64,000 nucleotides of DNA from Dyadobacter diqingensis (GCF_024220585.1 NZ_JAMXKF010000004.1:62001-126000); one strand, 5' to 3'. Shown: positions 1 through 9,553, numbered from the stretch's first letter. A program made the numbers and translations. The notes: generated from the letters alone by a model not told the origin.

Positions 1-95
1 GCACGGACTGTGCTGAAAATCAACATCAAAACAATGCACAAAACAACGGATTTTACGCCGTTAAAAGATACTGTATTGCGCAAGCTGATTTTCAT
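1..95 (-). CDS. N-terminus of an exported protein, cut by the window edge
   Basis: Only 31 codons are visible, from an ATG at 93-95 running off the left edge. They read as a short basic stretch followed by a hydrophobic segment (VVLCIVLMLIFS), typical of a signal peptide. A purine-rich AGGAAG-like ribosome site lies just upstream. The start is 21 nt after the stop of the RND pump gene on the same strand, so it is probably the fourth gene of the metal-efflux operon. The mature protein is not visible, so no function can be assigned. Confidence 0.55.
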   Translation of the reverse strand, partial: MKISLRNTVSFNGVKSVVLCIVLMLIFSTVR

Positions 96-116
96 AGTAG
101 ATACTTCCTGAATCTG

Positions 117-3100
117 TTATTTTAAAAGTTTTTTTCTTCTTTCTCTGCTGCTGTAAATGTATTCATAAATCGTTGGTAAAATCAACAGCGACAATAATGT
201 TGCTGTCATTAACCCACCGATTACCACGATAGCCAGGGGTTTTTGCGTTTCCGAACCAATCCCCGTACTCAATGCTGCGGGCAAAAGGCCAAGCGATGCC
301 ATCAGGGCTGTCATAATAACTGGCCGTAAACGTGACTTTGCACCGTCTTTGATTGCTTCAATCAGCGGCATTCCCGCCTGCAGGTTATGACGGAATTTGT
401 TCACAAGAATGACGCCATCCTGTGTTGCCACCCCAAACAACGCTATAAAACCAACACCGGCTGAAATACTGAAATTGACACCCGTAAGCAGCAACGCCAA
501 AATTCCACCTATCAACGCAAAAGGTACGTTCAATAGTACAAGTACAGAGTCAAGCGTGTTGCCAAATGATGCAAACAGAATAAAGAATATAAGCAGAATG
601 CTGATCGGAACTACTACCATCAACTGCTTTTCAGCACGCTCCTGGTTTTCGAATTCCCCGTTCCATTTTATTTCATATCCCTTTTCCAGTTTCACATGGT
701 CTTTTACCTTTTGTCTCGCTTCGTCCACGGCACTTCCCAAATCTCTTCCCCGTACCGAAAATTTGACGGCAATGAAACGGGCGTTGTCCTCCCGGTATAT
801 GAAAGCAGGGCCGGCCTGATTTCTAATGCCTGCTATTTCTTTCAGCGGAATTTTTCCACCATTAAGCGTTGGAACGAGCAGGTTTCCAATCTGATCGATG
901 GATGACCGATAGGGGAGATCGTAGCGTAACCGGAGATCAAATTTGCGCTCGCCTTCATACACCTGGCTTACGGCTTTTCCGCCGATAGCCATTTCGATAA
1001 CCGCATTGGCATCCGCGGCATCAACACCGTACTGTGCCATTTTATCCGGATTCAGCGTAATTCTTAATTCGGGTTGCCCGAGATTTCTGAAAATGCCCAG
1101 ATCTTCGACACCTGGTACGGTTTTCAACTGAGCAAAAACCTGATCGGCCTTTTTGTCAAGCAAATTGAGATTGTCTCCTGTGATCTTGACGGCAATAGAA
1201 CCTTTTACCCCTGACACGGCTTCTTCTACATTATCCGAAATGGGCTGAGAAAAACCGAAGTCAATGCCTTTGTAACCAGCCAGTTTTGCCTGCATCTCGG
1301 CTATCAGCTCTTCTTTGGTGATATTCCGTTTCCATTCCTCTTTCGGGAAAAGGTCGACGAAAAATTCCTGGTTGAAAAAACCGGTCGCATCGGTTCCGTC
1401 GTTAGGCCGGCCGGTTTGTGAAATTACACCTCTTACTTCCGGGAATTGTTCGAAAATCTGGCGGAATTTGCGGGTGTAATGATAGCTGTCTTCCAGGCTT
1501 ATCGACAGCGGCATACTGGCCCGGACATAAATTGAGCCTTCGTTCAAATGCGGAAGGAATTCGGAACCGACCCAGCGAAACGAGAAAATGGCAATACACA
1601 ATGCCGCCACCGCGGTAACAACAGCCCTTTTAGGGTGCAACATGACGTGGTTGAGCAGTGGTGAATAATTTCTGTTCAGCCATTCGATAATGGGGTTATG
1701 ACGTTCGCGGACGTTTTTATTGAGCAAAATGCTGCTCATCACCGGAACGAAGGTCAGTGCCAGCAACAGAGCTCCCAAAAGTGCAAAGCCCATGGTGAAA
1801 GCCAGCGGACTGAACAACTTGCCTTCTACTTTTTGAAACGAAAAAATAGGCAGCAGGGCTGTGATAATAATGAGCTTGGAGACGAAAATCGACTTGCCCA
1901 TTTCGACGGCAGTTTTGAGAATTCTACCCAGTTTTGCCCGTTTATTGAATTTTTCCATGCCTTCCTTTTCGGCCCAGTGTGCCAGCATCACGAAAAGTCC
2001 TTCCACCATAACCACAGCACCGTCAATGATAATACCAAAGTCAATCGCACCGATGGAAAGCAAATTGGCACTCATGCCTTTGGCACGCATCAGAATAAAG
2101 GCAAACAATAGGGCAAGCGGAATAACCAGTGCTACGGTCACCGTGGTGCGCCAGTCAGCGAGGAAGATCAGCAGGATCACCGTCACCAGCGTAATACCCA
2201 TCGCAACGTTTTCTCCTACGGTGCTCAGCGTGTGGCTATTAAGCTCGGTACGGTCATAAAACACTTTAATGTAGACATCATTGGGCAGCGCCGTATTATT
2301 CAGATAATCTACTCTCGCTTTTAGTTTTGGTAAAACCTCCCCGGGATTTTCCCCCTTTCGCATCAGCACAATACCTTCCACGGCATCGTCATGGCTATCC
2401 CGCCCGACAATACCCAGCTGAGGCAAAGCCGATTCATGGACAGTTCCGATGTTTGTCATACGCACCGGAACACCGTTAAGGTTTTTTACGATGATCTTTT
2501 CAATGTCGGAAACGCTGGTGACAATCCCGATGCCGCGGACCACAAACGCTTGCTGTCCCTGTCGCAGGACATCACCGCCCACATTGACATTCGCTCTTTG
2601 CAAAGCACTGTAAACATCCAGAGCGGTCAGACTGTACTTCGCCAGCAAATTAGGGTTAACGCTCACCTCAAATGTTTTGATATGCCCGCCAAAGCTTACC
2701 ACGTCTGCTACACCCGACACCGCTTTCAGGTTTTTTTCAACCACCCAGTCCTGAATGGTTTTCAGTTCGGTATTTGTTTTCGTCTTTGATTCAAGGGTAT
2801 ACCGATAAATTTCTCCTGTCGGGCCAGCGGGCGGCTGAATTTCGGCGTCGACACCTTCCGGCAGATTGATGTTTGCAAGTTTTTGAGAGGCTTCCATTCG
2901 GGCGTTAAAACCATCGACTCCATCCTCGAAAACAATTTTTATGAAGGAAAGTCCGAACAGGTTAATCGACCGTAATGCAGATTTATGGCTTATCGAGTTC
3001 ATCTCCGTTTCGATCGGAATGGAAATAAAACGTTCCACTTCTTCCGCGCTCCGTCCGGGCCATTGTGTGATAATCACCACTTCCGTGTTCGTGACATCCG

Positions 3101-3227
3101 GATAGGCTTCCACAGGCGTAAAGTAAAAACTCACGGCACCGGCTACCACCACAAGCAGCGTGATGAAAAAGATGATGGCTTTATTTTTGAGCGAAAATCC
3201 AATGATACTTTTTATGAGCTTGTCCAT
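117..3227 (-). CDS. CzcA-type heavy-metal RND efflux pump, inner-membrane subunit
   Basis: A 1036-residue proton-driven resistance-nodulation-division transporter, full length for the heavy-metal efflux (HME) branch. It would move divalent cations out through the adaptor and outer-membrane channel encoded just upstream. An N-terminal membrane segment (about residues 12-32), two large periplasmic loops and two blocks of membrane helices are visible. Near residue 400 the motif DFGIIIDGAVVMVEG matches the DFGxxxDGAxxxVEN signature of Co/Zn/Cd/Ni pumps rather than Cu/Ag pumps, with G in place of the final N. It starts 4 nt after the adaptor gene, so translation is probably coupled. The metal specificity is inferred from the motif only. 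Confidence 0.93.
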   Translation of the reverse strand: MDKLIKSIIGFSLKNKAIIFFITLLVVVAGAVSFYFTPVEAYPDVTNTEVVIITQWPGRSAEEVERFISIPIETEMNSISHKSALRSINLFGLSFIKIVFEDGVDGFNARMEASQKLANINLPEGVDAEIQPPAGPTGEIYRYTLESKTKTNTELKTIQDWVVEKNLKAVSGVADVVSFGGHIKTFEVSVNPNLLAKYSLTALDVYSALQRANVNVGGDVLRQGQQAFVVRGIGIVTSVSDIEKIIVKNLNGVPVRMTNIGTVHESALPQLGIVGRDSHDDAVEGIVLMRKGENPGEVLPKLKARVDYLNNTALPNDVYIKVFYDRTELNSHTLSTVGENVAMGITLVTVILLIFLADWRTTVTVALVIPLALLFAFILMRAKGMSANLLSIGAIDFGIIIDGAVVMVEGLFVMLAHWAEKEGMEKFNKRAKLGRILKTAVEMGKSIFVSKLIIITALLPIFSFQKVEGKLFSPLAFTMGFALLGALLLALTFVPVMSSILLNKNVRERHNPIIEWLNRNYSPLLNHVMLHPKRAVVTAVAALCIAIFSFRWVGSEFLPHLNEGSIYVRASMPLSISLEDSYHYTRKFRQIFEQFPEVRGVISQTGRPNDGTDATGFFNQEFFVDLFPKEEWKRNITKEELIAEMQAKLAGYKGIDFGFSQPISDNVEEAVSGVKGSIAVKITGDNLNLLDKKADQVFAQLKTVPGVEDLGIFRNLGQPELRITLNPDKMAQYGVDAADANAVIEMAIGGKAVSQVYEGERKFDLRLRYDLPYRSSIDQIGNLLVPTLNGGKIPLKEIAGIRNQAGPAFIYREDNARFIAVKFSVRGRDLGSAVDEARQKVKDHVKLEKGYEIKWNGEFENQERAEKQLMVVVPISILLIFFILFASFGNTLDSVLVLLNVPFALIGGILALLLTGVNFSISAGVGFIALFGVATQDGVILVNKFRHNLQAGMPLIEAIKDGAKSRLRPVIMTALMASLGLLPAALSTGIGSETQKPLAIVVIGGLMTATLLSLLILPTIYEYIYSSRERRKKLLK

Positions 3228-3231
3228 CGTA

Positions 3232-4311
3232 TCAATTGCTGGTTAATTCGCTAAATAACATCAATGCCCCTTCGGTTACGACCTTGTCGCCATGCGCCAG
3301 TTCCCCTTTCACATACATGAATTTTGAGGTGTTTTTCAGGACCTGAACTGGCACTGCCTTGTATTCACCATTTTTCACTTCTTTAATGACAAAGTAGCTG
3401 TCCTGACTGAATATCACAGAAATCGGGCTGACCGCCAGTAATTTTTCAGGCTTTTCGATATGTAATTTGATATTGCAGAACATATCCGGTTTTAATAAGC
3501 CACCCGGATTAGCAAGTACGACCCGGGCCTGTAAAACCTTGCTGTCGTTGTCGATCACCTGACTGAGGTTAGAAATTGTGCCCGTAAAAACTTTGTCGGG
3601 GTAGGCCAGCGTGGTAATGCTTACCTGCGATCCCTGTTTTACAGACTGAATATCAGACTCGTAAACATTGATTAAAACCCACACGTCTGTTAAGTCTGAA
3701 ATGGTAAACAACGGGTCGGAATTGTCCGAACGGATCTGCATATCCGGGTTAACGTTTTTCTCAACGACATACCCGTCCTGCGGCGCCTTCACCGTAAAAA
3801 CAGGCTGTTTTCCCGGACCAGCGCCACCGTATAACTTCAAAACCTGATTAGACCGTTCCAGTTCGGAGCTTGCAATTTCGAGCTGTTTTCGTGCATTGAC
3901 GAGATCATTTTCGGATGAAAATTTGGTTTTGTAAAGCTGTTCGACATTTTCTGCGTTCCGTTTCGCGATATCGTAATTCGCCTTTGCCGTATTCTGATCT
4001 TTCAGAAAATCACTGATATCACTGCTCTGCAAAGTCGCCAGGATCTGTCCTTTTTTAACGTAAGCACCCAAATCAGCCTTGACGTCAAGAACGGTTCCAC
4101 TCACAATCGGGAAAACTTTGTCCACTTTTTTCTGGTCGAAGGATACCTCACCAGTAAATTGTAACTCTTCTTCAAAATTCCGTAACTCCACGGTATCGGT
4201 TCTGAAAGCGGAGCCCGTATCTTTTGTCTCAGCCTCCTTGGGTTTTTCGGATCGATTGCATGCGGCCAGCCACAGGAAGGCAAGCGGAACCAGTCGTAAT
4301 ACTGTTTTCAT
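3232..4311 (-). CDS. Periplasmic adaptor lipoprotein (membrane fusion protein) of the RND efflux system
   Basis: A 359-residue CzcB/HlyD-family adaptor that bridges the inner-membrane pump and the outer-membrane channel. The N-terminus is a lipoprotein signal ending LAAC. The lipoyl/barrel-sandwich half (about residues 65-100), a coiled-coil hairpin rich in Asn, Glu and Lys (about 105-165), the returning half (about 175-200) and a beta-barrel domain (about 205-285) follow in the usual order. It lies between the channel gene (11-nt gap) and the pump gene (4-nt gap) in one minus-strand operon. There is no His-rich N-terminal metal-binding extension, so it does not inform on the metal. Confidence 0.9.
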   Translation of the reverse strand: MKTVLRLVPLAFLWLAACNRSEKPKEAETKDTGSAFRTDTVELRNFEEELQFTGEVSFDQKKVDKVFPIVSGTVLDVKADLGAYVKKGQILATLQSSDISDFLKDQNTAKANYDIAKRNAENVEQLYKTKFSSENDLVNARKQLEIASSELERSNQVLKLYGGAGPGKQPVFTVKAPQDGYVVEKNVNPDMQIRSDNSDPLFTISDLTDVWVLINVYESDIQSVKQGSQVSITTLAYPDKVFTGTISNLSQVIDNDSKVLQARVVLANPGGLLKPDMFCNIKLHIEKPEKLLAVSPISVIFSQDSYFVIKEVKNGEYKAVPVQVLKNTSKFMYVKGELAHGDKVVTEGALMLFSELTSN

Positions 4312-4322
4312 GGGTTCGTTTT

Positions 4323-5594
4323 TTAGAAGGTTTTCGTGTTGGTGACAAAGTTGAGTTGCTGCTGAGACTGGAACAGGTCGTTTTGCAGGTCAATCAGGTT
4401 TAGCTGTGCATCACGGTGAGCGCGGATTTTATCAATAAAACTGACGAGATCGATCACCCGTTTGGCATAATCTTCTGTCGCATTTTTTGAAATTTCTTCA
4501 ATGCTTTGCAGATAGGCCGGTGTCAGTTTTTGCTGCTGGATCAAGGCCTGCTGATATTGCTGCGATGCTGCAATCACATCCTGTTCGACCTGCAAATGGG
4601 TGAGGTCAGAAGTAACTTTTGATTGATCAATACCCACTTTCGCGCTTTGGATATTACCCTGATTCTTATTTCTTACCGGAAGATCAATAAGTGCCTGCAC
4701 ACCCACATAATGTGGGAATGCGGAACCAACGCGCTGGTAGTCTGCCCCAAGGGTAAGGTTGGGTACGGCCAGTGATTTTTGATAAGTCAGATTGTTCTGG
4801 TTGTACTGTATTTGTAACTGAGCAGCCTGAAGGTCAGGTCTGTTTGCATAGGCAAGGTCAAGAAGCTGGGGGAGGCCGGGTGTTGTGGGGATTGTCGTTT
4901 GACCGGTTTGCGGAACAATATAAACCGTTCCGCTTTCTGTTAACAAAACACGCATAACCGATTCATCATGTGCTATTTGTGTGTTAAGGTTTGCGAGGTC
5001 ACGCTCAAAGTTTTTCTGTTCCAGTTCAAGCCTTGTAACCTCATACGGCGCTATTACCCCTAGTCTCAGTTGTGCCCGAAAAGCTTCCAGTAGCGTTTCC
5101 AACCTGCCTCTTTCGGCATTCAGCATTTTCAGTTTGGCCTGGCCGTTAACGAGATTGCCGAAAGTTTGCGCGAGTGTGAAACGGACGTTCCGCATCACAT
5201 CCTGAAAAGCAGATTGCTGCAAGGCGACATTAGACTGCGCCAGTTTCACGAGTTTGCTGCGGCTTGCCGTCAGGCTCAAAACCTGTTGAAGCTGAATATT
5301 AAATACGCCGCCTGTCGGGTTAACCAGATCGTCCTGTTTGCCATAGGGCAGGAATTTGTGTGTGTAACCGTTATAAAGATTGGTCTCAACAAACAGGTTC
5401 GGGTTATACCAGAGTTTTGCCTGTTCAACACCGGCCTCGGCAATGTTCACATTGAATTTTTGCGCGATGAGCACGAAATTCTTTTGAACGAATCTTTCCT
5501 GAGCCTGTTCCAGTGATAACCTCAGCGTATCCTGCCCGCGGACCGGAAGAAAAGTTAGTAAGGATAGTGCAAGTGATGGTAAAGTGTGTTTCAT
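4323..5594 (-). CDS. TolC/CzcC-family outer-membrane efflux channel
   Basis: A 423-residue outer membrane efflux protein, first gene of the tripartite operon. A cleavable signal peptide ends near VRGQ. Two internally similar halves, rich in Gln, Asn and Leu with long alpha-helical periplasmic segments, match the duplicated OEP repeat of TolC-like proteins. The ATG at 5594 is preceded by a 387-bp region shared with the divergent two-component system, which suggests that the regulator at 5982 controls this operon. It forms the exit duct for the pump encoded downstream. Confidence 0.9.
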   Translation of the reverse strand: MKHTLPSLALSLLTFLPVRGQDTLRLSLEQAQERFVQKNFVLIAQKFNVNIAEAGVEQAKLWYNPNLFVETNLYNGYTHKFLPYGKQDDLVNPTGGVFNIQLQQVLSLTASRSKLVKLAQSNVALQQSAFQDVMRNVRFTLAQTFGNLVNGQAKLKMLNAERGRLETLLEAFRAQLRLGVIAPYEVTRLELEQKNFERDLANLNTQIAHDESVMRVLLTESGTVYIVPQTGQTTIPTTPGLPQLLDLAYANRPDLQAAQLQIQYNQNNLTYQKSLAVPNLTLGADYQRVGSAFPHYVGVQALIDLPVRNKNQGNIQSAKVGIDQSKVTSDLTHLQVEQDVIAASQQYQQALIQQQKLTPAYLQSIEEISKNATEDYAKRVIDLVSFIDKIRAHRDAQLNLIDLQNDLFQSQQQLNFVTNTKTF

Positions 5595-5981
5595 ATGAGG
5601 TGAGATTATCGAATTATTTTGAACCTAAAATAAAAAATTATTTGCTGCTTATAATCTGCCGGGGATATTTATTTACGAGATTCCCATTTTGTAAATAAAC
5701 GGAGGTTGTTTTTTTGTTATCTGCTTGCAGACAAAGAGATAAGTGTCGGTCAAAAGTGTGGGTTCAGTAGGATTTAGTCGATTTCTAACACTGTTAAATA
5801 TAATTACTTTGAAAATACGTCCGGAATAGCTCAGGATTTGTTTTTGTGATATTTCGCAGCCACGACAGGCACATAGCAATTGCCGGAGCCTTTATTTATT
5901 TTTATCATCACACCGGATTAATTCTTAAAACGGTAAGTTATTCCAGATTCTTTCCAGTTTTGTTTTTGACCTTTACCGATT
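5595..5981. other. Divergent control region between efflux operon and two-component system
   Basis: 387 bp without a convincing gene. It must hold the promoters of the minus-strand efflux operon and of the plus-strand response-regulator gene. No perfect TAnnTTTG element was found for either. The only distinctive sequence is the 16-nt motif at 5947-5962, repeated upstream of 7996. Confidence 0.5.
5947..5962 (+). promoter_or_regulatory. 16-nt shared element, copy 1
   Basis: ATTCTTTCCAGTTTTG lies 19 nt before the response-regulator start. It differs by one base from the copy at 7947-7962. The repeat at matching upstream positions of two same-strand genes suggests a common promoter element or a response-regulator binding site. 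This is inference from the repetition alone. Confidence 0.4.
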
Positions 5982-6659
5982 ATGAAAATACTGATAATTG
6001 AAGACGAAACGGAGCTGATGGAAGTGATTCGTCAGTCGCTGGAAAAAGAAAATTTTCTGGTGGAAAGTGCTTCGGATTTTCACAGTGCACTGGATAAGGT
6101 AATTTCCTTTGACTATGACTGTATTTTACTGGACATCATGCTTCCGGGTGGGAGCGGATTGGATATTTTGCAGGAGCTGAAAAATCTGGATAAGTCGGAT
6201 AACGTAATCATCATTTCGGCCAAGGATTCTCTCGAAGATAAATTGACCGGCCTGGACCTAGGTGCCGACGATTACCTGACCAAGCCATTTCATATCGCAG
6301 AGCTGAATGCGAGGATTAAATCTGTTTTGCGGAGAAAATCCTTTGGAGGTAAAAATACAGTTGAAGTCGCGAACGTAAAACTCGATCTGGATGATCGCAC
6401 CTTATTAATCAGCAACGAGCCGCTGATTCTCAACCGCAAGGAATTCGATATACTGACTTACATGGTTGTTAACAAAAATCGTTTGGTCAATAAAACGTCG
6501 CTGGCTGAACGTGTCTGGGGGGATCACATGGATGAGGCAGATGACTACGAATTTATTTACTCGCAGATCAAAAACCTGCGCAAGAAATTGAAGGATCACG
6601 GTGCGGGTGTGGAAATCCAGGCGGTGTATGGGCTCGGTTATAAACTGGTGATACTATGA
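5982..6659 (+). CDS. OmpR/CusR-family response regulator
   Basis: A 225-residue two-component regulator. The N-terminal receiver domain (about 1-115) has the acidic pair in EDE, the phospho-acceptor Asp51 in the LLDIMLP context and the conserved Lys in TKPF. The C-terminal winged helix (about 128-224) ends in the usual AVYGLGYKL signature. The stop overlaps the kinase start by 4 nt (ATGA), so the two are cotranslated partners. Divergence from the CzcCBA-type operon, and the outer-membrane and PepSY-like genes downstream, make metal-responsive control the likely job. No sensor specificity can be read from this protein. Confidence 0.92.
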   Translation: MKILIIEDETELMEVIRQSLEKENFLVESASDFHSALDKVISFDYDCILLDIMLPGGSGLDILQELKNLDKSDNVIIISAKDSLEDKLTGLDLGADDYLTKPFHIAELNARIKSVLRRKSFGGKNTVEVANVKLDLDDRTLLISNEPLILNRKEFDILTYMVVNKNRLVNKTSLAERVWGDHMDEADDYEFIYSQIKNLRKKLKDHGAGVEIQAVYGLGYKLVIL

Positions 6660-7921
6660 AACTTCTGAATCATACGTTAAAGTATCTTTCAATCACGTTG
6701 TTTGTAATCATCAGCGTCTGGGCGGCGATTTTTTACATCAACATGCTGGATGAAGTTTATGACAGCCTCGACGACGGCCTGGATAATTACAAGCTGCTGA
6801 TCATCAACAAAGCCGGGGAAGACTCTACGATTCTTTCCAAAACTGAATTTGCCGAAAGCAATTACGAGATACGTGAAATCCCGGAAGCCATTGCGTTGCA
6901 ACGGAAGGATACGCACGTTGACACGTTGATGTATATGGTCAACGAGGAGGATTATGAGCCGGTCCGGATGCTTACTTCTGCTTTCCGAATGAACAACCGG
7001 TATTATGAGCTGAAAGTGATTGCGTCGATGGTGGAAGAGGATGACCTGATCGAAGATTTACTGTATTCCTTGATATGGCTTTATCTGGCGATGATTGCCA
7101 GCATCCTGCTCGTCAATAATTTCCTGCTGCGAAAAACCTGGAAGCCATTTTATGTTTTGCTGGAACAACTGCGGGTTTTTAAACTGGGGAAAGATCCGAT
7201 GCTCACCCCCGCGGAGACCAAGGTGAAAGAATTCAAGGAACTGAATGAGGCCGTGAGTTTGCTGATTAACCGTTCGCTGGAAACCTATCACGGCCAAAAG
7301 CAATTTATCGAAAATGCTTCACACGAACTGCAAACACCTTTGGCGATCAGTATCAACAAGCTTGAACTGCTTACCGAAAAGGAAGATATGGATGAGGCCA
7401 ATCTGATGGCGATCGGGCAGGTGATTCAGACTTTGGAACGGCTGACGCGGCTGAACAAGTCTCTTTTATTGTTGTCAAAAATTGAAAACAAACAATTTCA
7501 GGAAAATGAAAGGGTTGATATCAATGCTGTTTTTAAAAATCTGATTGAGGAATTTACCGATTTTGCGGATTATAAAAACGTAACCATTTCGTATCAGGAA
7601 CATGGCCAGCTGTATGCTGATATGAGCAAAAACCTGGCTGAAATATTCGTTACCAATTTCTTAAAGAATGCGATTGTTCATAATGTTTCGAACGGTTGGG
7701 TACAGATTACCGTAAACCCGACGTCATTCACGATCACAAACTCTGGAAGTGATGTGCCGCTCGACAAGGACAAGGTTTTTCAGCGTTTTCAGAAGAAGTC
7801 AAACGAGAAAAACACAACAGGTCTCGGACTGGCCATTGTGAAGGCGATTTCGGATTTGTACGGGATTTCGGTGGCCTATTCCTATAAAGACGGACATCAT
7901 ATGACGGTTTCTTTTGAATAG
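6656..7921 (+). CDS. Membrane sensor histidine kinase partner of the adjacent regulator
   Basis: A 421-residue kinase. Membrane segments at about residues 8-28 and 137-157 flank a roughly 105-residue periplasmic sensor region rich in Asp and Glu. The dimerisation/phospho-acceptor motif (ENASHELQTPLA) puts the catalytic His at residue 223. The ATPase domain follows, with an N box (NFLKNAIVHN) and a G box (TTGLGLAIVKA). No clear HAMP domain is seen between the second membrane segment and the His box. The acidic sensor region would suit cation sensing, but this is inference. It overlaps the response-regulator gene by 4 nt. Confidence 0.92.
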   Translation: MKLLNHTLKYLSITLFVIISVWAAIFYINMLDEVYDSLDDGLDNYKLLIINKAGEDSTILSKTEFAESNYEIREIPEAIALQRKDTHVDTLMYMVNEEDYEPVRMLTSAFRMNNRYYELKVIASMVEEDDLIEDLLYSLIWLYLAMIASILLVNNFLLRKTWKPFYVLLEQLRVFKLGKDPMLTPAETKVKEFKELNEAVSLLINRSLETYHGQKQFIENASHELQTPLAISINKLELLTEKEDMDEANLMAIGQVIQTLERLTRLNKSLLLLSKIENKQFQENERVDINAVFKNLIEEFTDFADYKNVTISYQEHGQLYADMSKNLAEIFVTNFLKNAIVHNVSNGWVQITVNPTSFTITNSGSDVPLDKDKVFQRFQKKSNEKNTTGLGLAIVKAISDLYGISVAYSYKDGHHMTVSFE

Positions 7922-7946
7922 GGAAGAATCCGGTAACGGATTACCA

Positions 7947-7962
7947 ATTCTTTCCGGTTTTG
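7947..7962 (+). promoter_or_regulatory. 16-nt shared element, copy 2
   Basis: ATTCTTTCCGGTTTTG is found 33 nt before the ATG at 7996, just after the kinase stop. It matches the element at 5947-5962 at 15 of 16 positions, and both are followed by a similar T-rich TGAC-containing stretch. This suggests that the outer-membrane gene downstream has its own promoter, coregulated with the two-component operon. Confidence 0.4.
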
Positions 7963-7995
7963 ACTTTTAACATTGTGGTATCAAACGTTAAAAGT

Positions 7996-8823
7996 ATGAA
8001 ACACATCATCAGAACACTCGTATTGGCCATTACCTGCTCGGCAGTATTCGGACAAACGGACTCGTTACCGACATTACCCGTCAAGATTCATCACGCGGAA
8101 CCGCTGTTCATTGACCTTATTCGTGACCTGGGAGCACGTAGGGGAGAAAAGGAGCTGAATGTAGGCTGGGGGATGGAAAGCCAGAATGGTTATGTTGCCA
8201 ATACAGGGTTTTTCGAGTATGAGTTTTCACCGGTCAACAGACTGGGGCTTGAAGTGGAAGTTCCGTTTACATTTTACAAACCGGCATTTGAACACAGGGA
8301 AGGAGAGGAAGCACCCAGAAACCGGATGGAGGGGATTAAACTGGCGTCACAGTACACTTTCCTTGTTTCGCCGAAATACAACATGTCGATGGCCGTTGGT
8401 TATATGCATGAGTTCCGGACGCATTCCTTTTACTCGTTAAGCCATGGGTCCGTTCCGCTGAAAGGCCATAGCATGAGTCCGTTTTTTGTAGTGGCTAAAA
8501 GGTGGGGGAAACGGATTCATTCCATGATTTACACCGGTCCGGAATGGGAATTTACAGCAGGTGAAAAAAAAGCTGAAAAATACTACCAATTGAACGCCAG
8601 TATACATTATCAGTTGAAAAACGGCGGAAATTTGCTGGGTGTTGAAGTCAATCAGGAATATCTTGGCTGGAAAGCGGAGACGGTCGTCAGGCCGCAGGTC
8701 AAATTGGTAATCAGTCCCAACCTTGCGTTAGGATTAGTGACAGGAATTCCATTAAATTTAAAGGAACGTGGCATCAGTTTTTTAGCGCGGGTCATTTTCG
8801 AACCGCCAAAAAGAAGAAAATAG
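7996..8823 (+). CDS. Conserved outer-membrane-type protein linked to metal-efflux loci
   Basis: About 275 residues from the ATG at 7996. A TTG 36 nt upstream would add 12 residues ahead of an otherwise ordinary signal peptide, so the ATG is preferred. The signal ends near AVFGQ. The mature start carries a distinctive block, HAEPLFIDLIRDLGARRGEKE. The rest alternates aromatic and polar residues in a beta-strand pattern (eight or more strands), as in small outer-membrane barrels. I recognise the block as recurring in Bacteroidota proteins of unknown function but cannot name a characterised family. Its position between the two-component system and a PepSY-like gene suggests an accessory envelope role in metal response. 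Confidence 0.7.
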   Translation: MKHIIRTLVLAITCSAVFGQTDSLPTLPVKIHHAEPLFIDLIRDLGARRGEKELNVGWGMESQNGYVANTGFFEYEFSPVNRLGLEVEVPFTFYKPAFEHREGEEAPRNRMEGIKLASQYTFLVSPKYNMSMAVGYMHEFRTHSFYSLSHGSVPLKGHSMSPFFVVAKRWGKRIHSMIYTGPEWEFTAGEKKAEKYYQLNASIHYQLKNGGNLLGVEVNQEYLGWKAETVVRPQVKLVISPNLALGLVTGIPLNLKERGISFLARVIFEPPKRRK

Positions 8824-8850
8824 CATTTTGTTAAAACTAAATTGAATCCT

Positions 8851-9291
8851 ATGAAAAAGTTAATTTTTGTAATGTGCGGCATGTTTTATGCTGCGGTAAG
8901 TTATGGCCAGGACATCAAGGAAACAGAGGTGCCTTCGGTTGTTTTAAATACATTCAAGCAGCAGTATGCCAAGGCCACAGACGTGGAATGGAAATTGAAG
9001 GCAGGTTTGTACAAAGTGGAATTTGAGATCGGCAAGGACGATCATGAACTTTGGCTTGAAAAAACAGGGAAGGTTATAAAACATAAGGAGGAAATTAAGG
9101 CTGAACAATTGCCCAAGGAAGTGGTAGCGGCGATCAACAAAGATTACAAGGGGTATAAAATCCATGATCCTAAGAAAACCGATAATGCGGGTGTGGTGAC
9201 TTATAAGGTTGAATTGAAAACGGCAACTTCCGAAATGCACGTCACTTTTGATAAAACAGGAAAGGTGGTTAGCAAAAAGGCCGACGACTAG
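8851..9291 (+). CDS. Secreted PepSY-like protein
   Basis: About 146 residues from the ATG at 8851; an in-frame TTG three codons earlier is less likely because the signal peptide (MKKLIFVMCGMFYAAVSYGQ) begins at the ATG. After the signal come two related alpha-beta units of about 60 residues. Each has the pattern of a helix with VxxxF or IxKxYKGYK, then a strand with VEFE or YKVELK, ending in a DKTGK turn, as in periplasmic PepSY-like proteins of Bacteroidota. Such proteins often accompany two-component and metal-transport genes. The biochemical role is unknown. It lies 27 nt behind the outer-membrane protein gene and is probably cotranscribed. Confidence 0.75.
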   Translation: MKKLIFVMCGMFYAAVSYGQDIKETEVPSVVLNTFKQQYAKATDVEWKLKAGLYKVEFEIGKDDHELWLEKTGKVIKHKEEIKAEQLPKEVVAAINKDYKGYKIHDPKKTDNAGVVTYKVELKTATSEMHVTFDKTGKVVSKKADD

Positions 9292-9553
9292 TACCTGAAA
9301 ATATTGCAATTTTCTTTTTTACTTCCATATCGAAAGATTATAAGGGATATTGCAAAATGAATTTCAGGTAAAAGTGCATTTTTTCGAAATTTTGGGGTAT
9401 AAAGCAGAAATAGAAAAATTTTTTCTTGAAAAGTCCGTTCTGTATTTATAAATTCAAAATGTATTCCAAATTCACCCATATCTTGGTACAGGTTTTGTAG
9501 TAAGATAGTGTAGCAAGATTATGTCGTTAAGTGTCAATTATTATTTCCAGAGT

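Noticed and set aside
1698..2259. Two overlapping plus-strand frames of over 130 codons
   Set aside because: Antisense to the RND pump gene, with no domain or start signal.
117..3227. Copper/silver (CusA) assignment for the RND pump
   Set aside because: The DFGxxxDGA motif fits the Co/Zn/Cd/Ni branch; the Cu/Ag branch signature was not found.
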